From an uncultured Parasutterella sp. (GTDB lineage Bacteria > Pseudomonadota > Gammaproteobacteria > Burkholderiales > Burkholderiaceae_F), in assembly GCA_900766055.1 (NCBI GenBank), contig CAAFTZ010000018.1:1-15265 (forward strand): a stretch of 15,265 nucleotides of DNA, given 5' to 3'. The notes under the pieces were generated by a model, which saw nothing but the letters and a program-made list of their open reading frames with translations, did not search any database and was not told the origin of the DNA. Position 1 is the first letter of the stretch. Each line of letters starts with the position of its first letter. The translations under genes were made by a program, and so were the position numbers. Below, one piece after another: positions 7,947 to 14,515 of this stretch.

Positions 7947-8873
7947 TTAGGCAAACATTTCGCTGGAGAGGTAACGGTCCCCGCTGTCCGGAAGCACGAC
8001 CACAATATTTTTGCCTGTGTTTTCAGGAAGTTTGGCAAGCTGGGTTGCAGCAGCTAAAGCGGCACCGGCAGAGATACCGACTAAGAATCCTTCTTCTCTG
8101 GGCAGCGCTTTTCCGGCTTCATAGGCTTCTTCGGTATTGATCTTCATGATTTCATCAATGACCTTTGTATTCAAAGTGTCAGGGATGAAACCAGCCCCGA
8201 TGCCTTGGAGTTTATGAGGACCGGCAGGCTCTCCGCTGATGACGGCAGAAGTGTCGGGTTCAACTGCAACAACCTTGATGTTCGGGTTCTTTGACTTAAG
8301 GTATTTGCCGACACCGGAAATCGTGCCGCCGGTACCTACACCTGCGACAAAGATGTCTACTTTTCCTTCCGTGTCTTTCCAGATTTCCGGACCGGTTGTC
8401 TTGAAATGTGTTTCGGGATTCACGGGGTTTACAAACTGCCCTGGAATGAAGCTGTTAGGGATGGTTTTTGCAAGTTCTTCAGCTTTTTCGATGGAGCCTT
8501 TCATGCCTTTTTTGCCGTCAGTTAGGATGAGCTCAGCGCCGTACGCTTTCAAGAGATTGCGGCGTTCGACACTCATGGTTTCAGGCATTGTCAGGATAAT
8601 GCGGAGGGCTCTGGCAGCAGCGGCCACAGCTAAACCGATACCGGTATTCCCGCTTGTCGGCTCAATAATGACGGTTTCGCTATTAAGTTTGCCGTCTTTT
8701 TCAGCAGCATCCAGCATGGCAAAAGCGGGGCGGTCCTTCACGGAGCCTGCCGGGTTGAAATATTCAACTTTGGCAAGAATGTTTGCGCCTAAGCCGCGTT
8801 TAGCAGCGTAACGGTTTAATTGGACGAGCGGTGTATTGCCGACGAGTTCTTTGACGGAATGGTAGAGAGCCAT
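7947..8873 (-). CDS. cysK: Cysteine synthase A (O-acetylserine sulfhydrylase)
   Basis: PLP enzyme making L-cysteine from O-acetylserine and sulfide in the cytoplasm; 308 residues, typical. The PLP lysine is Lys46 in GSVKDRPA. The substrate loop PTSGNTG is at 72-78, the phosphate-binding GTGGTISG at 180-187, and Ser268 in ISAGAA is placed for the PLP ring nitrogen. CysK is preferred over CysM because the protein has TMSVERR (98-104) and PDSGDRYLS (295-303). CysM usually has PDRGDRY. The ATG at 8873 is preceded on the minus strand by AGGAA (plus 8881-8885) with 7 bases spacing. Nothing else in its transcription unit is visible. It lies between rarA and serS, which are neighbours in many relatives, suggesting it moved in here. 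Confidence 0.96.
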   Translation of the reverse strand: MALYHSVKELVGNTPLVQLNRYAAKRGLGANILAKVEYFNPAGSVKDRPAFAMLDAAEKDGKLNSETVIIEPTSGNTGIGLAVAAAARALRIILTMPETMSVERRNLLKAYGAELILTDGKKGMKGSIEKAEELAKTIPNSFIPGQFVNPVNPETHFKTTGPEIWKDTEGKVDIFVAGVGTGGTISGVGKYLKSKNPNIKVVAVEPDTSAVISGEPAGPHKLQGIGAGFIPDTLNTKVIDEIMKINTEEAYEAGKALPREEGFLVGISAGAALAAATQLAKLPENTGKNIVVVLPDSGDRYLSSEMFA

Positions 8874-8961
8874 TTTTTAATTCCTAAATAAATTTTTGAA
8901 ATGATTAGAAAGTAAGTTATTGATTAGGTTAATGCTTGTTTTCAAAGAAAAAACATTTATG

Positions 8962-8991
8962 TTTCTAAAATTCAATGACCGTCTGGGTCAA
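8962..8991 (-). promoter_or_regulatory. Candidate cysK promoter overlapped by an inverted repeat
   Basis: On the minus strand TTGACC (plus 8986-8991) and TAGAAA (plus 8962-8967) are 18 bases apart, giving a leader of about 80 bases before cysK. The -35 box is part of an inverted repeat, TGACC-N5-GGTCA, at plus 8976-8990, an arrangement suited to a repressor or activator. The match is visual only; CysB control is a reasonable guess for cysK but I do not recognise a CysB site. Confidence 0.4.
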
Positions 8992-9132
8992 CATCGATTA
9001 CGCTCAAAATTCAGTTCAGGATCGATATTAAAATAATGGTTCTGCATCATTAGAGATGTCCTTTGAGTCTCTTAACCCCTTTTAATAGATACATGGTCCA
9101 AGAGAGGGAGTTAATTTGTTTGCAGGAAATGG

Positions 9133-9162
9133 AAAAAGGGTATGTGTTAGATCAACACATAC
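9133..9162 (-). terminator. Perfect 9-bp inverted repeat with T-run on the minus strand
   Basis: GTATGTGTT (9140-9148) and AACACATAC (9154-9162) pair perfectly around AGATC. Read on the minus strand the hairpin is followed by CC and TTTTT (plus 9133-9137), which looks like a modest terminator for a leftward transcript. The plus strand has no T-run. A dyad of this size could equally be the operator of a dimeric regulator. Confidence 0.4.
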
Positions 9163-9228
9163 AAAGACAGCAGAGACAACAAGAGGCACTGTGAAGTGCT
9201 CCGAGTTCAAATTTTGTCGTCCGTGCGT

Positions 9229-9381
9229 TCATTTAGAGAGACCTTTTGGGTAAATAAATTCGTTGTTGCGCTTTAAATCAAATAAAACAACCACCGAGCA
9301 ATTGTTATTGTATGAAGCAAATTCAGCTAAAACGGATTTCTGAACATGCTTTTTTAGCCCATTTTGGTTAAAGCGGTTCAT
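9229..9381 (-). CDS. Possible small protein, 50 residues, function unknown
   Basis: A minus-strand frame from ATG at 9381 to TGA at 9229 encodes a 50-residue peptide starting MNRFNQNGLKKHVQKS and ending FIYPKGLSK. A possible earlier GTG lies eight codons upstream. There is no good Shine-Dalgarno (only AAGA just before the ATG), no signal peptide and no family I recognise; it is rich in Asn and Lys as A/T-rich noncoding DNA would be. In its favour, it has a short hydrophobic stretch (SVVVLF) and a hairpin with T-run lies about 65 bases beyond the stop. It may be chance. Confidence 0.2.
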   Translation of the reverse strand: MNRFNQNGLKKHVQKSVLAEFASYNNNCSVVVLFDLKRNNEFIYPKGLSK

Positions 9382-9521
9382 GTCTTGCCGATTTTTTTGC
9401 TCACATGGAAACGAAAACTGGAAGAACCACTTATGTGAAAGAAGTCGTTTTTGTTATGCAGATCAAGGAAAACGTCTACAAGAGCCTTGTGTGCAATATG
9501 GGATGAACTGCCCCGATAGCG

Positions 9522-9527
9522 TACAAT
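9522..9527 (+). promoter_or_regulatory. Candidate serS -10 box (TACAAT)
   Basis: TACAAT lies 34 bases before the serS ATG, so transcription would start near 9534 with a leader of about 28 bases. No clear -35 hexamer is found 16-18 bases upstream. The call rests on the -10 match and its position. Confidence 0.4.
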
Positions 9528-9561
9528 CAAACAATTCAAATCAATCTAGAAGAGAAATTAC

Positions 9562-10863
9562 ATGCTTGATTCAAATCTTCTTCGCAAGAATTTGCCCGAA
9601 GTTGTCGCTCGCTTGGCAACTCGTAAATTTCAATTCCCTACTGAAAAATACGAAGCCTTAGAAGGCGAACGTAAAGCGATTCAGACTGAAACGGAAGAAC
9701 TTCAGGCTCGTCGCAACCAAGTTGCCAAGAAAATCGGCGCGGCTAAAAAGGCCGGTGAAGACGCTACGGAACTCCTGAAAGAAGGCGCTGCCATCGCTGA
9801 AGGCTTGGCCGCTTTGGAAGGCAAGAACGCTGCTGTTAAAAAAGCTCTGAATGATCTTCTTTTAACGATCCCGAATCTTCCCGATCCTTCCGTTCCTGTC
9901 GGCAAAGACGAAACCGAAAACGTTGAAGTCCGCCGCTGGGGTACACCTCGCGAATTCGATTTTGAAATCAAGGATCACGTCGATGTCGGCGGTCCCTTGG
10001 GCCTCGACTTTGACGTCGGCGCTAAGCTTGCCGGAACACGCTTCTGCTTCATGAAAGGCCAGGTTGCTCGTCTTCACAGAGCTTTAGCTCAGTTCATGCT
10101 TGACACCCATACTCAGGAAAACGGCTATACAGAGTGTTACACCCCGTACATTGCTAATCAGGAAACCCTGATCGGTACCGGCCAGCTTCCTAAGTTCGAA
10201 GAAGACTTGTTTGCAGCTAAGAAGGGCGGCCAGGAAGGTGAAGGCGAAATCTTCTACCTCATCCCGACTTCTGAAGTTACGCTCACTAACTCCGTTCGCG
10301 GTCAGATGCTTAAAGAAAGCGATCTGCCGATCAAGATTACCGCTCAGACACCTTGCTTCCGTTCCGAAGCCGGTTCTTACGGTAAAGACACACGCGGCAT
10401 GATTCGTCAGCACCAGTTCGAAAAAGTCGAAATGGTCCGTATCGTTAAACCCGAAGACAGCTACAAGCACTTGGAAGAAATGGTTGTCTGCGCTGAAGGC
10501 ATCCTTCAGAAACTCGGACTTCCGTATCGCGTGATTACGCTGTGCACCGGTGACATGGGCTTTGGTTCCGCTAAGACCTATGATTTGGAAGTTTGGATTC
10601 CTGCTCAGAATACTTACCGCGAAATCAGCTCCGTTTCTAACTGCGAAGCTTTCCAGGCTCGCCGTATGCAGACTCGCTTCAAGAACGCTCAGGGCAAGAC
10701 CGAATATGTTCATACACTAAATGGTTCCGGCCTGGCCGTCGGCAGAACACTCGTTGCCGTTCTGGAAAACTATCAGAACGCAGACGGTTCCGTCACGGTT
10801 CCTGAAGTTCTCCGTCCGTACATGAACGGTCTGTGCGTATTGAGACCTGAAAATCAGAAATAA
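9562..10863 (+). CDS. serS: Seryl-tRNA synthetase
   Basis: Class II aminoacyl-tRNA synthetase charging tRNA-Ser (and tRNA-Sec where present) in the cytoplasm; 433 residues, usual length. Residues about 30-100 form the Lys/Glu/Ala-rich coiled-coil arm that grips the long variable arm of the tRNA. The catalytic domain follows: the serine-binding TSE (236-238), motif 2 around FRSEAGSYGKDTRG (266-279) and motif 3 GLAVGRTLVAVLEN (390-403). The start gives the standard MLD-x-N/K-x-LR opening of the family; the preceding GAAGAGAA at 9549-9556 is only a weak Shine-Dalgarno. It stands as a single-gene unit, with its own candidate promoter and a very strong terminator. Confidence 0.98.
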   Translation: MLDSNLLRKNLPEVVARLATRKFQFPTEKYEALEGERKAIQTETEELQARRNQVAKKIGAAKKAGEDATELLKEGAAIAEGLAALEGKNAAVKKALNDLLLTIPNLPDPSVPVGKDETENVEVRRWGTPREFDFEIKDHVDVGGPLGLDFDVGAKLAGTRFCFMKGQVARLHRALAQFMLDTHTQENGYTECYTPYIANQETLIGTGQLPKFEEDLFAAKKGGQEGEGEIFYLIPTSEVTLTNSVRGQMLKESDLPIKITAQTPCFRSEAGSYGKDTRGMIRQHQFEKVEMVRIVKPEDSYKHLEEMVVCAEGILQKLGLPYRVITLCTGDMGFGSAKTYDLEVWIPAQNTYREISSVSNCEAFQARRMQTRFKNAQGKTEYVHTLNGSGLAVGRTLVAVLENYQNADGSVTVPEVLRPYMNGLCVLRPENQK

Positions 10864-10879
10864 TTCATTTCGTTGAATT
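10862..10879 (+). repeat. Small hairpin overlapping the serS stop
   Basis: AATTCA (10862-10867) and TGAATT (10874-10879) pair around TTTCGT, beginning inside the serS TAA stop and 2 bases before the main terminator. It may be chance or part of a tandem-hairpin terminator. Confidence 0.35.
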
Positions 10880-10881
10880 GT

Positions 10882-10907
10882 GGCGCTGCTTCGGCAGCGT
10901 CTTTTTT
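10882..10907 (+). terminator. Strong terminator after serS with TTCG tetraloop
   Basis: GGCGCTGC (10882-10889) pairs with GCAGCGTC (10894-10901) around a TTCG tetraloop, with one G-T pair, followed by six T. It has all the marks of an efficient intrinsic terminator. Its T-run ends only 12 bases before the start of the asparaginase gene. Confidence 0.9.
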
Positions 10908-10919
10908 ACCTGAAAGAAA

Positions 10920-11927
10920 ATGAAAGAAGACCTCCCCACCATCGCCATCCTCGGTACCGGCGGTACGATTGCCGGGAAAGCCGGATCTGCCTCTGCAACA
11001 ACCGGCTATGTTCCGGGTTCTGCCACTGTTGAAGATCTTTTAGCCTCTGTCCCCGGGTTAGAAGACATCGCCAACCTTACCTCTGTCCAAGTTTCCAATA
11101 TCGGTTCTGAGGATATGACCGATGAAATTTGGGCTCGATTAGTTAAAGAAACAGAAAGCCAGCTCAAGGATCCGGAAGTCACCGGTGTTGTTATTACGCA
11201 CGGTACGGATACTTTGGAAGAAACAGCTTTCATGCTCAATCAAGTATTGAAGAGCGAGAAGCCTGTTGTTCTGGTCGGTTCTATGAGGCCTGCAACTTCG
11301 ATTTCTGCCGACGGTCCCATGAATCTTCTGAATGCTGCAAAGGTGGCAGCATCTCCGGAAGCAAAAGGCAAGGGCGTTTTGGTCGTTCTCAACGACGAAA
11401 TCCACGGCGCCAGAGACGTCACTAAAACCAATACCACGAATTGCGACACCTTTGCTTCTCCTCGCTTAGGCGCGCTTGGCTTTATTACCGGCGGAAGAGT
11501 TTCTTTCTTTAAAGAAAGTGCCCGTCCCCATACGCTCAAAACACCGTTTACTTCCGATCTTCTGTCTGATCACCAAGATCTGCCGATTGTCGACATCATT
11601 TATGCGCACTCGAACGGCGACGGACGTTTAATCAAGGCGGCCGTTCAATCCGGCGCTAAGGGCATTATTTATGCCGGAATGGGCAATGGTTCCATTCATT
11701 GCAAAGATTTTCCGGAACTCGAGAAGGCATTGGAAGAAGGCATTCCGGTTGTTCGTGCTTCCCGTTGCGGCAGCGGAGAAGTGGTTGATTCTTCACCTGA
11801 ATGGACAGAAGCCGGCATGATCAACGCCGGAACTTTGAATCCTCAGAAGGCGAGAGTGCTGCTTCAGCTGTGTCTGGCCGCAGGCTACTGCCACGAGAGA
11901 ACAGCGGAAGTGTTCTTGAAAGCATAA
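10920..11927 (+). CDS. ansB: L-asparaginase, type II (AnsB-like) without signal peptide
   Basis: Hydrolyses L-asparagine to aspartate and ammonia. The 335 residues match the mature form of AnsB closely: nucleophile Thr13 in LGTGGTIAG, the mobile-loop Tyr30 in TTGY, Thr96-Asp97 in THGTDT, Lys169 in DVTKTNTT, the SADGPMNLLNA segment and a C-terminal GTLNPQKARVLLQL. Type II enzymes are normally periplasmic, but here the ATG leads straight into the mature sequence and a TGA at 10911-10913 blocks any upstream extension, so it is probably cytoplasmic. The Shine-Dalgarno is poor (GAAAG at 10912-10916). A strong terminator ends 12 bases upstream, leaving no room for an ordinary promoter below it, so the gene may depend on readthrough from serS or on a promoter within the serS end. 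The symbol reflects sequence similarity, not location. Confidence 0.93.
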   Translation: MKEDLPTIAILGTGGTIAGKAGSASATTGYVPGSATVEDLLASVPGLEDIANLTSVQVSNIGSEDMTDEIWARLVKETESQLKDPEVTGVVITHGTDTLEETAFMLNQVLKSEKPVVLVGSMRPATSISADGPMNLLNAAKVAASPEAKGKGVLVVLNDEIHGARDVTKTNTTNCDTFASPRLGALGFITGGRVSFFKESARPHTLKTPFTSDLLSDHQDLPIVDIIYAHSNGDGRLIKAAVQSGAKGIIYAGMGNGSIHCKDFPELEKALEEGIPVVRASRCGSGEVVDSSPEWTEAGMINAGTLNPQKARVLLQLCLAAGYCHERTAEVFLKA

Positions 11928-11975
11928 CTATTACTACACGAGTTTGAAAAATCAAAAACTGAAGAATTCTTGAGG

Positions 11976-12008
11976 CTCAGGGAGTTTTAACGAATTCCCT
12001 GAGTTTTT
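11976..12008 (+). terminator. Rho-independent terminator after the asparaginase gene
   Basis: CTCAGGGA (11976-11983) pairs perfectly with TCCCTGAG (11996-12003), can extend inward by two pairs, and is followed by TTTTT (12004-12008). Confidence 0.88.
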
Positions 12009-12071
12009 ACTATCAAAGATTTACTGCGGGAAATCAAGGAGTAAGATCATCGGGCTTTTACAACGGGCATG

Positions 12072-12100
12072 AAAAAAGGACCGGCGCCTAGGCGCCGGTC
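12072..12100 (-). terminator. Rho-independent terminator after ilvD
   Basis: A perfect GC-rich dyad spans 12079-12100 (arms GACCGGCGC and its complement, centre CCTAGG). Read on the minus strand, downstream of the ilvD stop, it is followed by C and six T (plus 12072-12077). With the asparaginase terminator just to the left, it insulates the convergent pair. Confidence 0.9.
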
Positions 12101-12112
12101 TGAGTTACTTAA

Positions 12113-13771
12113 TTAGCTTAAAACAGCTCCGGAAGTACCGGAAGAAACAAGCTTGGCGTATCTCGCCAAGTAGCCGGTCGTGATCTTCGGCTGACGAGGC
12201 TTCCAGTTCTTACGGCGCTCTTCCAAAACTTCATCCGAGACTTCAAGGTCAAGCTTGTGTTCGGGAATGTTGATGGAAATGATGTCGCCTTCTTCAATCA
12301 GGCCGACGGGACCACCCAGTGCTGCTTCAGGAGAAACGTGACCGATAGCTGCACCGCGGCTGGCTCCGGAGAAGCGGCCGTCGGTAATCAAAGCAACGGT
12401 AGAACCTAAACCGGCGCCCATGATGGCGGAAGTCGGAGAAAGCATTTCGCGCATGCCGGGGCCGCCCTTCGGACCTTCGTAGCGAATGACAACGACATCG
12501 CCGTCTTTGATCTTGCCGCCCCAAATAGCTGCAATGGCTTCTTCTTCAGAATCGAAGACACGAGCCGGTCCTTTGTGGACAAGCATTTCTGGAGCAACAG
12601 CAGAACGCTTCACAACGGAACCTTCAGGAGCGAGGTTGCCGAAGAGGGCGGCAATACCGCCGGTTTCGCTGTAAGGTTTGTCGACCGGACGAATGATTTC
12701 TTCGTCTTTGTTATCTGCATCGGCAATGTTTTCAGCAACCGTCTTACCAGTAACGGTCATGAGGTCTGTCTTGAGCAGTCCTTTCTTATCAAGCTCTTTC
12801 ATTACGGCAGGAATACCGCCCGCTTCGTTGAGTTCTTCAATAAAGTGGGGGCCGGCCGGAGAGAGATGGCAAAGATTCGGTGTTTTTTCCGAGATTTCAT
12901 TTGCCAAGTGCATGTCGAGCTTGTAGCCGCATTCATGAGCAATAGCCGGCAGATGCAGCATGGAGTTCGTCGAGCAGCCTAAAGCCATATCAACAGTCAT
13001 GGCGTTCAGGAAGGCATCGTAAGTCATGATGTCACGGGGACGGATATTCTTTTCCAAAAGTTCCATCACTTTCATACCAGCCTGTTTAGCCAGACGGATG
13101 CGGGCGCTCTGAACAGCTGGAATCGTGCCGTTGCCCGGAAGGCCCATACCCAAAACTTCGGTCAGGCAGTTCATGGAGTTTGCTGTGAACATGCCGGAGC
13201 AAGAACCGCAGGACGGACAGCATTTCTGTTCAATTTCTGTCAGTTTCTTGGCATCAATCTTTCCTGCCTTGTAAGCGCCGACCCCTTCGAAGGCGGATAC
13301 AAGAGAGAGCTTCTTCTTACCGATGATGCCGGCGCTCATTGCGCCGCCGGAAACAAGAATAGTCGGAATATTCAAACGAGCAGCAGCCATCAAAAGGCCC
13401 GGAACGTTCTTGTCGCAGTTCGGAACCATGACCAAAGCGTCAAAGGCGTGTGCAATAGCCATCGCTTCGGTACTGTCAGCGATCAGTTCACGGCTGACGA
13501 GGGAATATTTCATGCCTTCGTGTCCCATGGCGATGCCGTCGCAAACGGCAATAGCGGGGAAGACGATAGGAACACCGCCGGCAAGGGCAACGCCTTGTTT
13601 AACAGCATCAACGATCTTGTCTAGATTCATATGTCCCGGAACGATGTCGTTCTGGGAGCTCACGATACCGATGAGAGGTTTCTTGATTTCTTCATCGGTT
13701 AATCCCAGTGCATAGAGAAGGGAGCGGTGGGGAGCGGCCTGAGGACCAACTTTTATTTTGTCACTGCGCAT
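12113..13771 (-). CDS. ilvD: Dihydroxy-acid dehydratase
   Basis: Iron-sulfur dehydratase of valine, leucine and isoleucine synthesis, converting 2,3-dihydroxy-3-methyl acids to 2-keto acids. It has 552 residues, shorter than the roughly 616 of E. coli IlvD but within the range of the shorter IlvD forms. Visible signatures are DGIAMGHEGM (78-87), NCDKNVPG (118-125, Cys119) and CCPSCGSCSGMFTANSMNCL (184-203), plus VVIRYEGPKGGPGM and ITDGRFSG near the C-terminus. Near residue 40 it reads QNDIVPGH, without the extra Cys seen in plant-type [2Fe-2S] enzymes, so a [4Fe-4S] cluster as in E. coli is my inference. The ATG at 13771 has only a distant AGG and an AAAAGA before it. The gene follows the NlpC/P60 gene by 52 bases on the same strand; no other ilv gene is visible. 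Confidence 0.97.
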   Translation of the reverse strand: MRSDKIKVGPQAAPHRSLLYALGLTDEEIKKPLIGIVSSQNDIVPGHMNLDKIVDAVKQGVALAGGVPIVFPAIAVCDGIAMGHEGMKYSLVSRELIADSTEAMAIAHAFDALVMVPNCDKNVPGLLMAAARLNIPTILVSGGAMSAGIIGKKKLSLVSAFEGVGAYKAGKIDAKKLTEIEQKCCPSCGSCSGMFTANSMNCLTEVLGMGLPGNGTIPAVQSARIRLAKQAGMKVMELLEKNIRPRDIMTYDAFLNAMTVDMALGCSTNSMLHLPAIAHECGYKLDMHLANEISEKTPNLCHLSPAGPHFIEELNEAGGIPAVMKELDKKGLLKTDLMTVTGKTVAENIADADNKDEEIIRPVDKPYSETGGIAALFGNLAPEGSVVKRSAVAPEMLVHKGPARVFDSEEEAIAAIWGGKIKDGDVVVIRYEGPKGGPGMREMLSPTSAIMGAGLGSTVALITDGRFSGASRGAAIGHVSPEAALGGPVGLIEEGDIISINIPEHKLDLEVSDEVLEERRKNWKPRQPKITTGYLARYAKLVSSGTSGAVLS

Positions 13772-13789
13772 TCTTTTAATTACCTATGT

Positions 13790-13819
13790 AACGATGTGAT
13801 TTTTAAGAATGATATCGTT
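13790..13819. repeat. Short inverted repeat in the NlpC/P60-ilvD gap
   Basis: AACGAT (13790-13795) and ATCGTT (13814-13819) are complementary across 18 A/T-rich bases. The arms are short and no T-run follows, so it is a weak candidate for a regulator site ahead of ilvD and may be chance. Confidence 0.25.
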
Positions 13820-13823
13820 TGCT

Positions 13824-14312
13824 TTACACGATTCTGCGGTATCCGACGATCTTGTTCTTCCAATAGACGCCCGAGAGACTTTCCATCCGAACATAACCGC
13901 CGGAAGAGGGTGCGTGAAGAAAGCGCCCTTTGTCGGCGACTAAGCCCGTGTGAAGTCTTCGGCCGATCCTGAAAACAACAATATCGCCTTGCCGGGCGTT
14001 GCGGGCAGCCACCCATTTGCCGGCTTTTGATTGAGCGGCGGTATGGCGGGGAACGGTAATTCCGTGTTTGCCGTAAGCCCAGAAAATGAGACCCGAACAG
14101 TCAAAACCGTCCGAGGGAGAAGCTTTCCCGTATTTATATTTTGCTCCGTACTGACTCATTGCGGTTCTGAGGACTTTTGATCCTGCCGAATTGTCGTAGG
14201 AGACGGGCTGATAGCTATAACGATCAGAGGAAAACATAGAACAGCCGGAAAGCAGGGAGGAAACTGAAGCCAAAAGGATCAGTTTTCTACGACTCATGAG
14301 CTGTTCAAACAT
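13824..14312 (-). CDS. NlpC/P60-family lipoprotein, peptidoglycan endopeptidase
   Basis: Small lipoprotein of 162 residues with one NlpC/P60 cysteine-peptidase domain, expected to cut stem-peptide bonds in peptidoglycan. Residues 7-24 are a lipoprotein signal: SRRK, a hydrophobic run, then LLSGC with Cys24 as the lipidated residue. Ser at +2 fits Lol transport to the outer membrane. After a short Ser/Tyr-rich linker, the catalytic Cys72 lies in GFDCSG, His121 in RRLHTGLV and a third polar His133 in FLHAPS, the usual order. Overall it resembles the Spr/MepS type. Start: GGAG (plus 14323-14326) is 10 bases from the ATG at 14312; an internal ATG at 14297 would still leave a complete signal. A TATAAA (plus 14358-14363) may be its -10 box. 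Confidence 0.93.
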   Translation of the reverse strand: MFEQLMSRRKLILLASVSSLLSGCSMFSSDRYSYQPVSYDNSAGSKVLRTAMSQYGAKYKYGKASPSDGFDCSGLIFWAYGKHGITVPRHTAAQSKAGKWVAARNARQGDIVVFRIGRRLHTGLVADKGRFLHAPSSGGYVRMESLSGVYWKNKIVGYRRIV

Positions 14313-14515
14313 CTCTTTGGAACTCCGTCGGGTCTTATTTAAATACGATTCTAAAATTTTATACTATGAAAATATAAAAAGAGGCTGCGGTTCCAACAAA
14401 TCCATGAATACAGGGTAAGTTCCCAACTTCGTCACCACTTATATGGAAGAGACATCATCTGTGGAATTAGAAAATTATTCAATGGAGCACTAGTTTGAGT
14501 TACTTTTTATGATCT
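14313..14515. other. A/T-rich gap at the edge of the helicase region
   Basis: The gap of about 200 bases lies between the helicase stop and the NlpC/P60 start. It contains the probable NlpC/P60 promoter region near 14350-14365. On the plus strand a fragment of reading frame ends at TAG 14491-14493: after an in-frame TAA (14416-14418) it reads VPNFVTTYMEETSSVELENY and four more residues. I see no clear helicase terminator, no insertion-sequence ends and no attachment-site duplication. Confidence 0.4.

Larger units (their letters stand above)
8874..9561. other. Long A/T-rich intergenic region between cysK and serS
   Basis: The two genes point away from each other, so this stretch of nearly 700 bases should hold both promoters, but it is far longer than they need. 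Visible in it are the candidate cysK promoter, a perfect 9-bp inverted repeat at 9140-9162, a short hairpin GCACT/AGTGC at 9186-9199, a bulged hairpin at 9348-9374, a weak 50-residue reading frame on the minus strand and the candidate serS promoter. A plus-strand frame beginning at 9380 runs into serS in another phase, is Cys/Asn-rich and looks spurious. No tRNA, 6S, tmRNA or 4.5S RNA motif was recognised. A small RNA or a decayed gene is possible. Confidence 0.6.

Noticed and set aside
8993..9026. ATCGAT repeated at 8993-8998 and 9021-9026 as a paired site
   Set aside because: The hexamer is self-complementary and common, spacing is 22 bases with no further matching, so chance is enough.
8874..9561. 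A structural RNA (6S, tmRNA, 4.5S) or T-box in the cysK-serS gap
   Set aside because: I looked for the conserved cores and saw none; T-box leaders are a Gram-positive feature and there is no terminator/antiterminator pair before serS.
9380..9661. A 93-codon plus-strand frame running from the cysK-serS gap into the 5' end of serS
   Set aside because: About 100 bases overlap serS in another phase, composition is odd (many Cys, Asn and Arg), there is no Shine-Dalgarno, and it contains no recognisable domain.
10084..10713. A 209-codon minus-strand frame opposite serS
   Set aside because: It mirrors the conserved catalytic domain of serS; such antisense frames arise from codon bias and no other evidence supports it.
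12575..12982. A 135-codon plus-strand frame opposite ilvD
   Set aside because: It is antisense to a complete, well-conserved gene, lacks a ribosome binding site and has no family signature.
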